Positions 8,492-16,652 of a stretch of DNA of 47,997 bases are shown here, piece by piece. Below the pieces are notes generated by a model. The model was given only the letters and a program-made list of their open reading frames with translations. It ran no database searches and was not told the DNA's origin. The position numbers were made by a program, and so were the translations under genes. Source of the DNA: an uncultured SAR86 cluster bacterium. Lineage in GTDB: Bacteria; Pseudomonadota; Gammaproteobacteria; Magnimaribacterales; D2472. The first letter of the stretch is position 1, and each line of letters begins with the position of its first letter. The DNA is taken from contig CACJKN010000007.1 of the NCBI GenBank assembly GCA_902594005.1, positions 1 to 47,997 on the forward strand. The letters are read 5' to 3'.

Positions 8492-10303
8492 ATGGCTTCT
8501 TCGATATTTGACATTATAAAATATACAAAAATGTTCCAAGATTACCTTGGAATAAGAATATATTTCATCTTTTTTCTTGGCTTATTTGCAGCTCTGTCTG
8601 AGGGAGTTGGTATTTTATTGCTTCTACCCTTGCTCGAAAGTCTTGATGGAACAATAGCATACGAAGATCTTTCTGGAATAAATAAATATGCAATAGATTT
8701 TATTAACTACATTGGTTTAACAGATTCAACATCTGGGATTATCTTGTTAATTACAATTGCCTTTATATTCAAAGGACTTATTACTTTTATGGCCCTAGGC
8801 TTTAGTGCATATCTAATAGGAAAGCTGCTAAGGGAGTTAAAGTTTCGTTTGTTTGATAATTATAGCCTTATGACCTTTGGGTACTATTCCAGCAAAGATA
8901 CAGGACACTTTACAAACTTAATTAACGAACAACCAACAAAAGCCCTAGAAGCTTTTAGGCAACTTACAGTGTTTGGCGGACAATTAGTTACAACAATCGT
9001 ACTAATGACAATAGCTTTCGTCATGACCTGGCAATTTGGATTGATGGCATTCGGTGTTGGGATGGTTTTGCTTCTAATCTTTATGAGTCTAAATAATTAT
9101 GTGAGAAATCTATCAAGAGTTACTGCAAGTGAGAATGGTATTTTAACAAGATGGCTAATTCAGACTCTCCAAGCCTTTAAATATTTAACAGCAACTGGGC
9201 AAACCTCACTCCTAAAAAAGAATATTCTTAAATCAATAGAAACTTTAACTCAAAATCAGGTTAAGTCAGGTGTTGCAGCAGCCTTTACACAATCTGTAAG
9301 AGAACCCATAGCAGTAGTATTTATTATGACTGTAGTTTTTGTTCAGATATACATATTTGGAGCTGAGGTAACTCCAATTTTAGTCTCTATAGTTTTATTT
9401 TATAGAGCATTAAATGCAACTTTAGCAGTGCAAAGCGCTTTTCAAGGGACATTCCAACATATTGGAAGTATGGAGTTGGTTAATCAAGAATTTATCAGTC
9501 AAAAGAGAAACCAGATTCAGGATGGTTCAATGCAAATTAAGACTTTAGAAAAGGATATTATTTTAGATAAGGTTTCCTTTAGTTATGGCGATAAGGAAAA
9601 AAATGTTTTAGAAGATATTTCTTTAAAAATAAATGCAAAACAAACTGTTGCAATTGTCGGTGAGTCCGGCTCAGGAAAGTCTACATTGGTAGATTTAATT
9701 ACATTAATGCACACCCCAATAAAGGGTGAAATATATGTTGATGATATTGATGGAAGAGAAATTTATAAAAATAGCTGGAGATCCCAATTAGGATATGTTT
9801 CTCAGGAAACAATTATATTTGATGACAGTATTGCAAATAATATTTGCATGTGGAGCGGAGATTATAAAAATGATAAAAAGCTTTTATTAGACATACGAGA
9901 AGCCGCTAAACAAGCAAATATTCTTGATTTTATTGACTCACTTGAAGATGGGTTCGACAGTATGGTGGGAGATAGAGGCGTTCTTTTATCAGGAGGACAA
10001 AGACAAAGACTATTCGTAGCAAGAGAATTATTTAGAAAACCGAATTTACTTATTCTTGATGAGGCTACAAGTGCTTTAGATTCTGAATCTGAAAAGGAAA
10101 TACAGAAAAGTATAGATAACCTAAAAGGAAAAATAACTGTAATTGTAATTGCTCATAGGTTATCAACTATTAAAAATGTTGATTGCATATATGTTCTCAA
10201 AAATGGAAGATTGATAGAAAGTGGTTCATATTCTGATTTAATAAAAGACAAAGAATCTAATTTCGGTAAAATGATCGAACTTCAATCTTTAGCTGGTTCT
10301 TGA
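8492..10303 (+). CDS. ABC transporter, fused permease/ATPase (PglK/MsbA-like lipid-linked glycan flippase)
   Basis: A 603-residue half-transporter. Its N-terminal six-helix exporter domain (about residues 1-325) is fused to an ATPase domain (about 350-600). The ATPase is intact: Walker A GESGSGKST (390-398), Q-loop near 439, signature LSGGQ (499-503), Walker B LLILDEA (519-525) and switch His555 in IAHRLST. The position between sugar-nucleotide genes and glycosyltransferases, with no Wzx in the window, makes a PglK-like flippase of undecaprenyl-linked glycan a reasonable reading. An MsbA-like lipid exporter is the alternative. Confidence 0.85.
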   Translation: MASSIFDIIKYTKMFQDYLGIRIYFIFFLGLFAALSEGVGILLLLPLLESLDGTIAYEDLSGINKYAIDFINYIGLTDSTSGIILLITIAFIFKGLITFMALGFSAYLIGKLLRELKFRLFDNYSLMTFGYYSSKDTGHFTNLINEQPTKALEAFRQLTVFGGQLVTTIVLMTIAFVMTWQFGLMAFGVGMVLLLIFMSLNNYVRNLSRVTASENGILTRWLIQTLQAFKYLTATGQTSLLKKNILKSIETLTQNQVKSGVAAAFTQSVREPIAVVFIMTVVFVQIYIFGAEVTPILVSIVLFYRALNATLAVQSAFQGTFQHIGSMELVNQEFISQKRNQIQDGSMQIKTLEKDIILDKVSFSYGDKEKNVLEDISLKINAKQTVAIVGESGSGKSTLVDLITLMHTPIKGEIYVDDIDGREIYKNSWRSQLGYVSQETIIFDDSIANNICMWSGDYKNDKKLLLDIREAAKQANILDFIDSLEDGFDSMVGDRGVLLSGGQRQRLFVARELFRKPNLLILDEATSALDSESEKEIQKSIDNLKGKITVIVIAHRLSTIKNVDCIYVLKNGRLIESGSYSDLIKDKESNFGKMIELQSLAGS

Positions 10304-10313
10304 GCCTTTCATA

Positions 10314-10319
10314 TATAAT
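10314..10319 (+). promoter_or_regulatory. Candidate -10 box directly before the pseC start
   Basis: A perfect TATAAT ends 6 bases before the pseC ATG at 10326. Initiation about 7 bases past the hexamer would start the RNA on or next to that ATG, so it would be leaderless or nearly so. I find no convincing -35, and the upstream gene ends only 22 bases before pseC, so read-through transcription is likely too. Confidence 0.35.
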
Positions 10320-10325
10320 AGTCGC

Positions 10326-11513
10326 ATGAATAATCAGCTCATACCATATGGGAAGCATTTCATCGATCAAGATGATATAGATGCAGTAATAGATGTGCTC
10401 AAGTATAGGAATCTAACACAGGGCGAGGCTGTAGATTCATTTGAAAATGCTGTTGCTGAGTTTGTTGGCGCTAAATACGCCGTCGCTATGTCAAGCTGGA
10501 CTGCTGGTCTCCATATGGCATGCTTGGCTGCAGATATAAACGAAACTCAAGATGTTATTACATCGCCAATAACCTTTGTTGCAAGTTCAAATGCGGTTTT
10601 GTATTGCAATGCTAATCCAGTTTTTGCAGACATAAATTCAGAGACAATAAATATTTGTACAGATGCCTTGGAGCAAACAATTCATAATAATCCAAAAACT
10701 AAAGCGATCATACCAGTTCATTTTGCTGGAGTTCCATGTGATATGAAGAAAATTCAACAAATTGGCATCAAAAACGATGCTTTGATTATTGAAGACGCTG
10801 CTCATGCGCTGGGTGCAAAATATACAGATGGGTCAATGGTGGGCTCATGTAAATATTCAGATATGACCGGTTTTTCTTTTCATCCAGTCAAATCAATAGC
10901 AGCCGGTGAAGGCGGAATGATAACTACAAACAATGAAGATATTTATAAAAAGTTATTGCGACTAAGAAGTCATGGTATAAACAAATTAGATGATAATTTT
11001 ATAAATCAAGACCGCGCAAATACTGAAGGTAAACAGAATCCTTGGTATTATGAAATGCAGGAGCTTGGATATAATTACAGGATTACTGACTTTCAATGTG
11101 CGCTAGGCGAGTCTCAATTAAAAAAACTACCTGATTTTATAAAGAGAAGAAAAGAACTAGTAAAAAAATACGATCAAGCTTTCCAAGAAATACCTGAAAT
11201 AAGTTCAATACAACAAGACTATAGAAACGACAGCTCTCACCATCTATATGTAGTAAGAATTAAATTTGATCAATTAAACATAACTAGAGCAGATTTTATG
11301 TATGAGCTTAAAGAAAATGGAATTCTGTCCCAAGTGCATTATATGCCAGTAACATCCCATCCATATTATGAAAAATTAGGTTACAGGACTGCGAGCTTTC
11401 CTGAGGCTTCAAGTTATTATGAAGAGGCTTTATCTATACCTCTTTATTATTCTTTAACTAACTTGGAACAAGAAAAAGTTATAGACACAATCAAAAAGAT
11501 AATTAAAAAATGA
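10326..11513 (+). CDS. pseC: PLP-dependent sugar aminotransferase, PseC family
   Basis: A DegT/DnrJ/EryC1/StrS-fold aminotransferase resembling PseC, which aminates C4 of the UDP-4-keto-6-deoxy-L-AltNAc intermediate in pseudaminic acid synthesis. The PLP lysine is K189 in GFSFHPVKSIAAGEGG, the PseC-type pattern. D157 in EDAAHALGA should contact the pyridine nitrogen, and the early MSSWTAGLHMAC loop also matches. Length (395) is normal. It opens a run of five genes ending in the nonulosonate synthase PseI, which strengthens the call. No PseB is beside it; the FnlA-type dehydratase at 32689 is the only inverting-type dehydratase in the window. Confidence 0.9.
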   Translation: MNNQLIPYGKHFIDQDDIDAVIDVLKYRNLTQGEAVDSFENAVAEFVGAKYAVAMSSWTAGLHMACLAADINETQDVITSPITFVASSNAVLYCNANPVFADINSETINICTDALEQTIHNNPKTKAIIPVHFAGVPCDMKKIQQIGIKNDALIIEDAAHALGAKYTDGSMVGSCKYSDMTGFSFHPVKSIAAGEGGMITTNNEDIYKKLLRLRSHGINKLDDNFINQDRANTEGKQNPWYYEMQELGYNYRITDFQCALGESQLKKLPDFIKRRKELVKKYDQAFQEIPEISSIQQDYRNDSSHHLYVVRIKFDQLNITRADFMYELKENGILSQVHYMPVTSHPYYEKLGYRTASFPEASSYYEEALSIPLYYSLTNLEQEKVIDTIKKIIKK

Positions 11514-12223
11514 GCTTTCTAGCAATTGTTCAAGCGCGAATGGGTTCGACTCGCCTTCCAAAAAAAGTGATGAAAGAAATTATGGGAGTCCCTAGTATCA
11601 AATATCTTCTTGATAGATTATCAAAATCGAATAAATTAGATGAAATTATTGTTGCAACTTCCTCAGAAGAAGTTAATAAACCTTTAATTAAATATCTTGA
11701 TGAAATTGGTTATAAAGTGTTTATTGGAAGTGAGGATAACGTCCTTGAAAGATACTATTTAGCTTCTAAAAATTATAAGAATCATAATATAGTTAGAATA
11801 ACTGGTGATTGTCCTCTAGTGGACTCCTCATTGTTAGATAAGATGATTGATTATTTTATAGCACATAATAGTGATTACTTATCAAATCTTTGGCCAAGAT
11901 CTTTCCCAAAAGGCTTAGACATTGAGATATTTACGTATCAATCTTTAAAAAGAGCTTATCATGAAACAAATGACAAATATGACCTTGAACATGTGACCCC
12001 ATATATTCGTGAATCAGGCAAGTTTAATGTTACAAATTATTCAAATAAAAATGATTATTCGGAGCAAAGATGGACAGTGGATTGGCCAGATGACTTTGAA
12101 TTAATTAAAGAGATTTTTATAAATTTTTCACCTGAAATATTTTTTTCTTGGGAAGACGTAATGACTTTATCTCAGGAAAAACCTGAAATATTTAATATCA
12201 ATAAGCATTTAGTTGAGAAATGA
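11510..12223 (+). CDS. SpsF-like cytidylyltransferase-fold protein
   Basis: A 237-residue nucleotidyltransferase of the SpsF/CMP-KDO-like GT-A fold. Characteristic elements are IVQARMGSTRLPKKVM (nucleotide loop, about residues 5-20), IIVATSSEE, VRITGDCPLVD with the metal-binding Asp, FPKGLDIEIF, LEHVTPYI and the C-terminal WTVDWPDD. Such proteins accompany nonulosonate synthases in many glycan loci and may act as the CMP-sugar-forming step or a related nucleotidyl transfer. It overlaps pseC and the next gene by 4 bases each. True PseF is more NeuA-like, and a NeuA-like domain occurs separately at 18448, so its exact reaction is open. Confidence 0.85.
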   Translation: MSFLAIVQARMGSTRLPKKVMKEIMGVPSIKYLLDRLSKSNKLDEIIVATSSEEVNKPLIKYLDEIGYKVFIGSEDNVLERYYLASKNYKNHNIVRITGDCPLVDSSLLDKMIDYFIAHNSDYLSNLWPRSFPKGLDIEIFTYQSLKRAYHETNDKYDLEHVTPYIRESGKFNVTNYSNKNDYSEQRWTVDWPDDFELIKEIFINFSPEIFFSWEDVMTLSQEKPEIFNINKHLVEK

Positions 12224-12765
12224 ACATTCTTTTTTTAGGTTACAACAAACAAGAAACTACATTAATTGATTTTCTAGTTAGCAGAAACCATGATGTCAAT
12301 AATTCTTCAAATAGATTTGATGATTTATCAGGTTATGACTTAGTTATATCTTTTGGATACAGATACATTTTCAAAGAATATCAGTTACAAACGCTCAACA
12401 GACCTATAATAAATTTACATATTTCTTATTTGCCTTTTAATAGAGGCTCACATCCAAATTTTTGGGCACACTACAAAAAAACTAAATCAGGAGTTTCTAT
12501 TCATGAGATCGATAATGGAATAGATACTGGACCAATTATTTTTAGGAAAGAAGTTATATTTTTAAATTTAAAGATGTCATTAAAAGATAGCTACAATCAT
12601 CTTAAAATGGAAATAGAAAAACTTTTCATTGAAAATATAGACTTAATTGAATCAAGAAAATATAAAGTGATATCTGAAGATGAAATAGGCACTTACCATG
12701 CCAAAAGTGATCTTCCAGAGTGGGTAAATTGGAACATGACTATTGAAGACGTTATAAATAAATGA
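12220..12765 (+). CDS. Formyltransferase-fold protein in nonulosonate cluster
   Basis: A short (181 residues) protein with the formyltransferase fold of GART and methionyl-tRNA formyltransferase. The core NLHISYLPFNRGSHPNFWA (about residues 67-85) includes the Asn-x-His pair of the active site, and GIDTGPIIF supplies the downstream Asp that completes the Asn-His-Asp triad. Sugar N-formyltransferases share this core. Its position between PseC and PseI suggests it acylates the 4-amino group made by PseC, replacing the missing acetyltransferase PseH. It is shorter than most sugar formyltransferases, so the acceptor-binding part is reduced. Substrate is inferred from context. Confidence 0.8.
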   Translation: MNILFLGYNKQETTLIDFLVSRNHDVNNSSNRFDDLSGYDLVISFGYRYIFKEYQLQTLNRPIINLHISYLPFNRGSHPNFWAHYKKTKSGVSIHEIDNGIDTGPIIFRKEVIFLNLKMSLKDSYNHLKMEIEKLFIENIDLIESRKYKVISEDEIGTYHAKSDLPEWVNWNMTIEDVINK

Positions 12766-13334
12766 AAAATATTGATGAGTGTTTCGTAGTTCTTGGCCAT
12801 CTAATGAGCGCAACCGGGGAGTTAAGTAATGAATCAAAAAGACGTGTACTAAAATTAGTAGAATGTATAAAAGATAAAGAAAATCAATTAATTTTCTTTT
12901 GCGGGTGGGATTATAGAAATGATTCTAATATCAAGTTAGCTAAAGCGCTCAGTGATTTTTTTATAAAACAGAAACCTAGTGCTCATAAAATCATCTTATT
13001 AGAATCTTCAAGAGATACTGTTGGAGATGCAGTATTATTGAAATATTATTTTGAAAATCATATTGCTGAAAAAAAAATAAATGTTATTACAAGCAATTAC
13101 CATATTGATAGATCACAAAGAATATTCGATTTTGTTTTTTATCAAAATGATATATTAATGCATGCTGCAAAAATAGAATTCAACAAAGAAAATGATATTC
13201 ATGAATATAAATCATTGGAGGCCTTTGAAGAAACTTTCAAAGATATTAATCCTGGAGATATAGATGCAATTTATGAAAGATTAATTTCTTCTCATCCGTA
13301 TTACAATGGAAAAATACATGCAAGGCTGGATTAA
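12762..13334 (+). CDS. YdcF/ElyC/SanA-like (DUF218) protein
   Basis: A 190-residue protein resembling DUF218/YdcF. Landmarks are VVLGHLMSATGELSNESKRRV at the N-terminus, ESSRDTVGDAVLLKYYF in the middle (the ExxSxxTxxN-like motif) and VITSNYHIDRSQRIF, the usual S-x-x-H-x-x-R pattern. No signal peptide or membrane helix is visible, unlike SanA or ElyC, so it is probably cytoplasmic. The biochemical role of the family is poorly defined. It occupies the place where PseG, the UDP-sugar hydrolase, would be expected, which is suggestive but not proof. It overlaps the previous gene by 4 bases. Confidence 0.72.
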   Translation: MKNIDECFVVLGHLMSATGELSNESKRRVLKLVECIKDKENQLIFFCGWDYRNDSNIKLAKALSDFFIKQKPSAHKIILLESSRDTVGDAVLLKYYFENHIAEKKINVITSNYHIDRSQRIFDFVFYQNDILMHAAKIEFNKENDIHEYKSLEAFEETFKDINPGDIDAIYERLISSHPYYNGKIHARLD

Positions 13335-13355
13335 TATAAAATTACACCATTAAAA

Positions 13356-14405
13356 ATGAATAAAACTATATCTATAAATGGAGTTAGTATCGGACAGGAC
13401 TTTCCTCCATATGTAATTGCTGAAATGTCTGCAAATCATAATGGAGACTTTAAAGCAGCTCTAAAAATAATTGAAAATGCTGCCAAATCTGGCGCCAGTG
13501 CTCTAAAAATTCAAACATATAGGCCGGATACAATTACTTTGGATTGTGATTTACCTGATTTTCAAATTAAAGATGGTTTATGGCAAGGAAGAACGCTTTT
13601 TGATCTATATGATTGGGCTCACACACCTTGGGAATGGCATAAAGATTTATTTGATCATGCCAAAAAATGTGATATCACGATATTTAGCTCACCTTTTGAT
13701 AATACAGCAGTTGATTTACTGGAAGATCTAGGAGCCCCCGCATATAAAATTGCATCATTTGAGGCAATCGATCTTCAATTAATTAAATATGTGGCCTCAA
13801 CAAATAAACCTATGATTATATCCACAGGCATGGCAAATATGGCTGAAATTGGAGAAGCCATTGAAGTCGCTCAAGATAATGGTTGCAGTGAGCTGGCTAT
13901 CCTTCATTGTGTTAGCGGCTATCCTGCACCAATCACTGATTATAATCTGAATACAATACCAGATATGATAAACAAATTTGGATTAGTAACAGGTATCTCT
14001 GATCATACTTTAGATAATGTGACCTCAATAGCAGCGGTTTCATTGGGAGCTTCAATAATTGAAAAGCACTTCACCCTGGACAGAAATGGTGGAGGTCCTG
14101 ACGACAGTTTTTCTCTTGAATTAGAAGATATGGCTAATTTATGCTCAGGAGCAAAAAATGCATGGTCTGCTCTAGGTAAAATAAACTATGAAAGAAAAGC
14201 CAGCGAAGAAAATAATATAAAATTTAGACGTTCTCTTTATTTTATTAAAGATTTAAAAAAAGGAGACATTATCATGGAAGATTCAATTAAAAGCATAAGG
14301 CCCGGCTATGGTCTTCCACCCAAACTATTTAATGATGTTATCGGGAAAACTGTCAATCGTGACATTGAATTCGGTACACCTGTTTTAAGTAAGCATATTA
14401 AGTAA
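13356..14405 (+). CDS. pseI: Pseudaminic acid synthase (PseI/NeuB family)
   Basis: Condenses a 6-deoxy-hexosamine with phosphoenolpyruvate to form a nine-carbon nonulosonic acid. The NeuB TIM barrel covers about residues 1-280, with VIAEMSANHNGD, ALKIQTYRPDTITLD, FSSPFDNTAVDLLE, KIASFEAID, ISTGMA, LHCVSGYPAP, GISDHT and IEKHFTLDR. A C-terminal SAF/antifreeze-like domain (about 288-349) carries RPGYGLPP. The GLWQGRTLFDLYDWAHTPWEWH stretch is typical of PseI rather than sialic or legionaminic acid synthases. At 349 residues it is full length. It follows the YdcF-like gene after a 21-base gap. Confidence 0.93.
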   Translation: MNKTISINGVSIGQDFPPYVIAEMSANHNGDFKAALKIIENAAKSGASALKIQTYRPDTITLDCDLPDFQIKDGLWQGRTLFDLYDWAHTPWEWHKDLFDHAKKCDITIFSSPFDNTAVDLLEDLGAPAYKIASFEAIDLQLIKYVASTNKPMIISTGMANMAEIGEAIEVAQDNGCSELAILHCVSGYPAPITDYNLNTIPDMINKFGLVTGISDHTLDNVTSIAAVSLGASIIEKHFTLDRNGGGPDDSFSLELEDMANLCSGAKNAWSALGKINYERKASEENNIKFRRSLYFIKDLKKGDIIMEDSIKSIRPGYGLPPKLFNDVIGKTVNRDIEFGTPVLSKHIK

Positions 14406-14429
14406 TATTGCTCAAAAGGATATAAAAAA

Positions 14430-15917
14430 ATGAAAAAATATTGCTACTGTATGACTGGAAATCAAGTTTGGTTTGATGCGGCTGTAGAGCTTTATGATAG
14501 AAATATAGCTGAGCCAGTTTTTTGGTTGGGGGATGATAGACATCACAAGAAAGCCAAAGAAAAATTTGGTAAAAGTGTCATGAGGATGCAAGATTTTGTT
14601 CATTATCAGACTAACATCCAAGATATTAACTATGATGGCGAACATATTGGATTCTTTACGTCAGAAAATTATTTAAGAGCAAAAGATAGATGTCTAAAAA
14701 TGATGGACCGTTTGGATTTATATGGAATCTTTGGAAGAATAGACAGAGAAACAATCTTCCATAAATTATCAATTGCCATATTAAAAAATGTTGAGGACAG
14801 CAAACCTGATGCGATGGTAGTTGCAGAAATGCCTCATTCACATGCTCAATATTTACTTTATGAAATATGTTCATATTTAGAGATAGAGATTGTTAAATTC
14901 AATACTTGGATGCCAGTACCTCTGTTATTTTTACAGAATGTTAGAACTGGTGAGAGACTAAAGAGGAAAATTCCAATTAATAAAAACCTGTTTGAAAAAA
15001 TAGATCTTGATATAAATTCTCATATTAAAGCTGTATTAGATAAAGACGAAAATTATGAACTCCCATACATGAAGACCCAAAGACTTCAATTAGGTTTAAT
15101 CAATAAGATTTTAAATTTTTTAAAAACAGGTTTTTTAAGTTTTTTGAAAGAAGCATGGTTTCAGATAAGAAAGTATTATTCTTCGGATTATTACCATATC
15201 AACCCATTTAAGATTGGTGCATTTGGAAGATCAAAAATACAAAGAACAAGAAAGAAAAATCTCATAAAACATCTTAACAAAAATGTTGACCAAATTAACC
15301 TCGACAAAGACTTCGTATATTTTGCATTACATTTTGAACCCGAAAGAACAACAAATCCAGATGGAGGTATATTTCATGACCAGGCTATTGCAATATTAAC
15401 TTTAAGAGAGTTCCTTCCTAAAAATGTTGACTTATATGTTAAAGAACATCCATCACAATTTTTTATGAATGATAGAGGATCAAGAGGGAGAAGTCCTTTG
15501 TTTTATGAATTTATTAAAAATATCAATGGAGTGAGATTAGTTTCTCCAAAACAAGATTCATTAGATTTAATTAAGAAATCAATTTTCACATCAACAATTA
15601 GTGGAAGTGTTGCTTTAGAGTCGGCTATTATGGAAAAAAAATCTCTTATATTCGGAGACACATGGTTCAATAACTGTCCAAATGTTACCACTTGGTATAA
15701 TGAAATCAATTTTAGAGAATTTATTAATTTACCTATCAATAGTTCTAAAAAAATACATGAATTTCTTCTAGATGAAAAAAATCTACATGGTATTCCTGGC
15801 TGTCAAAATATTAGCGCTCAAAAAAGATTCCCTAACTATATGAATGAAGAGTTTTTAGATGCAGAGCTTAAAGGTGTTACTCACTTGTTGGAAGAATTCT
15901 TTAAGAGCATTCCATGA
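14430..15917 (+). CDS. Capsule-synthesis-type GT-B glycosyltransferase (putative)
   Basis: A 495-residue soluble protein that I relate to the capsule polysaccharide synthesis/export superfamily (KpsC/KpsS-like). The C-terminal half carries FALHFEPERTTNPDGG (about residues 290-305) and YVKEHPSQF, then STISGSVALESAIMEKK, a nucleotide-sugar-binding-like Gly-Ser-x-x-x-Glu pattern. The N-terminal half is not recognisable to me. An AAGGA ribosome site precedes the ATG. Its place after PseI suggests transfer of a nonulosonate or another sugar. Donor and acceptor are unknown. Confidence 0.65.
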   Translation: MKKYCYCMTGNQVWFDAAVELYDRNIAEPVFWLGDDRHHKKAKEKFGKSVMRMQDFVHYQTNIQDINYDGEHIGFFTSENYLRAKDRCLKMMDRLDLYGIFGRIDRETIFHKLSIAILKNVEDSKPDAMVVAEMPHSHAQYLLYEICSYLEIEIVKFNTWMPVPLLFLQNVRTGERLKRKIPINKNLFEKIDLDINSHIKAVLDKDENYELPYMKTQRLQLGLINKILNFLKTGFLSFLKEAWFQIRKYYSSDYYHINPFKIGAFGRSKIQRTRKKNLIKHLNKNVDQINLDKDFVYFALHFEPERTTNPDGGIFHDQAIAILTLREFLPKNVDLYVKEHPSQFFMNDRGSRGRSPLFYEFIKNINGVRLVSPKQDSLDLIKKSIFTSTISGSVALESAIMEKKSLIFGDTWFNNCPNVTTWYNEINFREFINLPINSSKKIHEFLLDEKNLHGIPGCQNISAQKRFPNYMNEEFLDAELKGVTHLLEEFFKSIP

Positions 15918-15930
15918 CAATAAATTTATT

Positions 15931-16650
15931 ATGAAAACAGGAGCAGTAATATTTTCCAGGAATAGCTCAACTAGATTACCTGGTAAAGCCCTAATAGATA
16001 TTTCTGGAAGATGTTTGCTTGGAAGGGTTATTGACAGAACAAAAGAAATCAAAGGAATAGTTGACATAATAGTTGCTACATCAACAGACAAAGAAGATGA
16101 TCAAATCGTAGATTTTGCAGAACATGAGAATGTTAATGTATATAGAGGGAGTTTGAAAGATGTTGCAAGCAGAGCTCTTGATTCCTGTCTAAAGTTCAAC
16201 TTAGATAAATTTGTAAGAATATGTGGAGATAGGCCATTTTTTAGCCCTAAATTAATCTCAGACTTAATTGAGTTAAGCAATAATTCAAATTTTGAAATAA
16301 TAACTACGACGTTTCCTAGAACTTATCCTCCAGGACTTACATGTGAAATTCTAAAAACTAAGATATTAAAGGATTCTATCAATTTAATAAAAAATACAGA
16401 TGATAAAGAGCATGTAACTAGTTACTTTTACAAGCATTCAGATAAATTTTTAATAAAAAATATATCTCCCAATGAAGATCTTAATTTTGATGGAATTAAT
16501 CTATGTGTTGATACTCAAAAAGATCTAGAGCGGGCTGTTTGGATTGCCAATGAAATCGATAAAAAGGAACTGTCCTATGATAATATACCCAACATTATCG
16601 AATTAGCGCATGAATGGGAGGAAAATTTCTCTAGATTAGGTAAGGATTAA
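15931..16650 (+). CDS. Second SpsF-like cytidylyltransferase-fold protein
   Basis: A 239-residue GT-A-fold nucleotidyltransferase related to, but clearly diverged from, the one at 11510. It shows FSRNSSTRLPGKAL at the N-terminus, DIIVATSTDKEDD, VRICGDRPFFSP (metal-site Asp present), TYPPGLTCEIL and EHVTSYFY, then LCVDTQKDLERA. I chose the ATG at 15931, because an upstream in-frame start at 15859 would overlap the previous gene by 59 bases and add 24 residues with no family similarity. It lies 2 bases before the carbamoyltransferase. Confidence 0.82.
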   Translation: MKTGAVIFSRNSSTRLPGKALIDISGRCLLGRVIDRTKEIKGIVDIIVATSTDKEDDQIVDFAEHENVNVYRGSLKDVASRALDSCLKFNLDKFVRICGDRPFFSPKLISDLIELSNNSNFEIITTTFPRTYPPGLTCEILKTKILKDSINLIKNTDDKEHVTSYFYKHSDKFLIKNISPNEDLNFDGINLCVDTQKDLERAVWIANEIDKKELSYDNIPNIIELAHEWEENFSRLGKD

Positions 16651-16652
16651 AT

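Noticed and set aside
15859-15930. Longer start for the second SpsF-like gene
   Set aside because: It would overlap the preceding gene by 59 bases and add 24 residues unlike the family; the ATG at 15931 opens directly on the nucleotide-binding strand.
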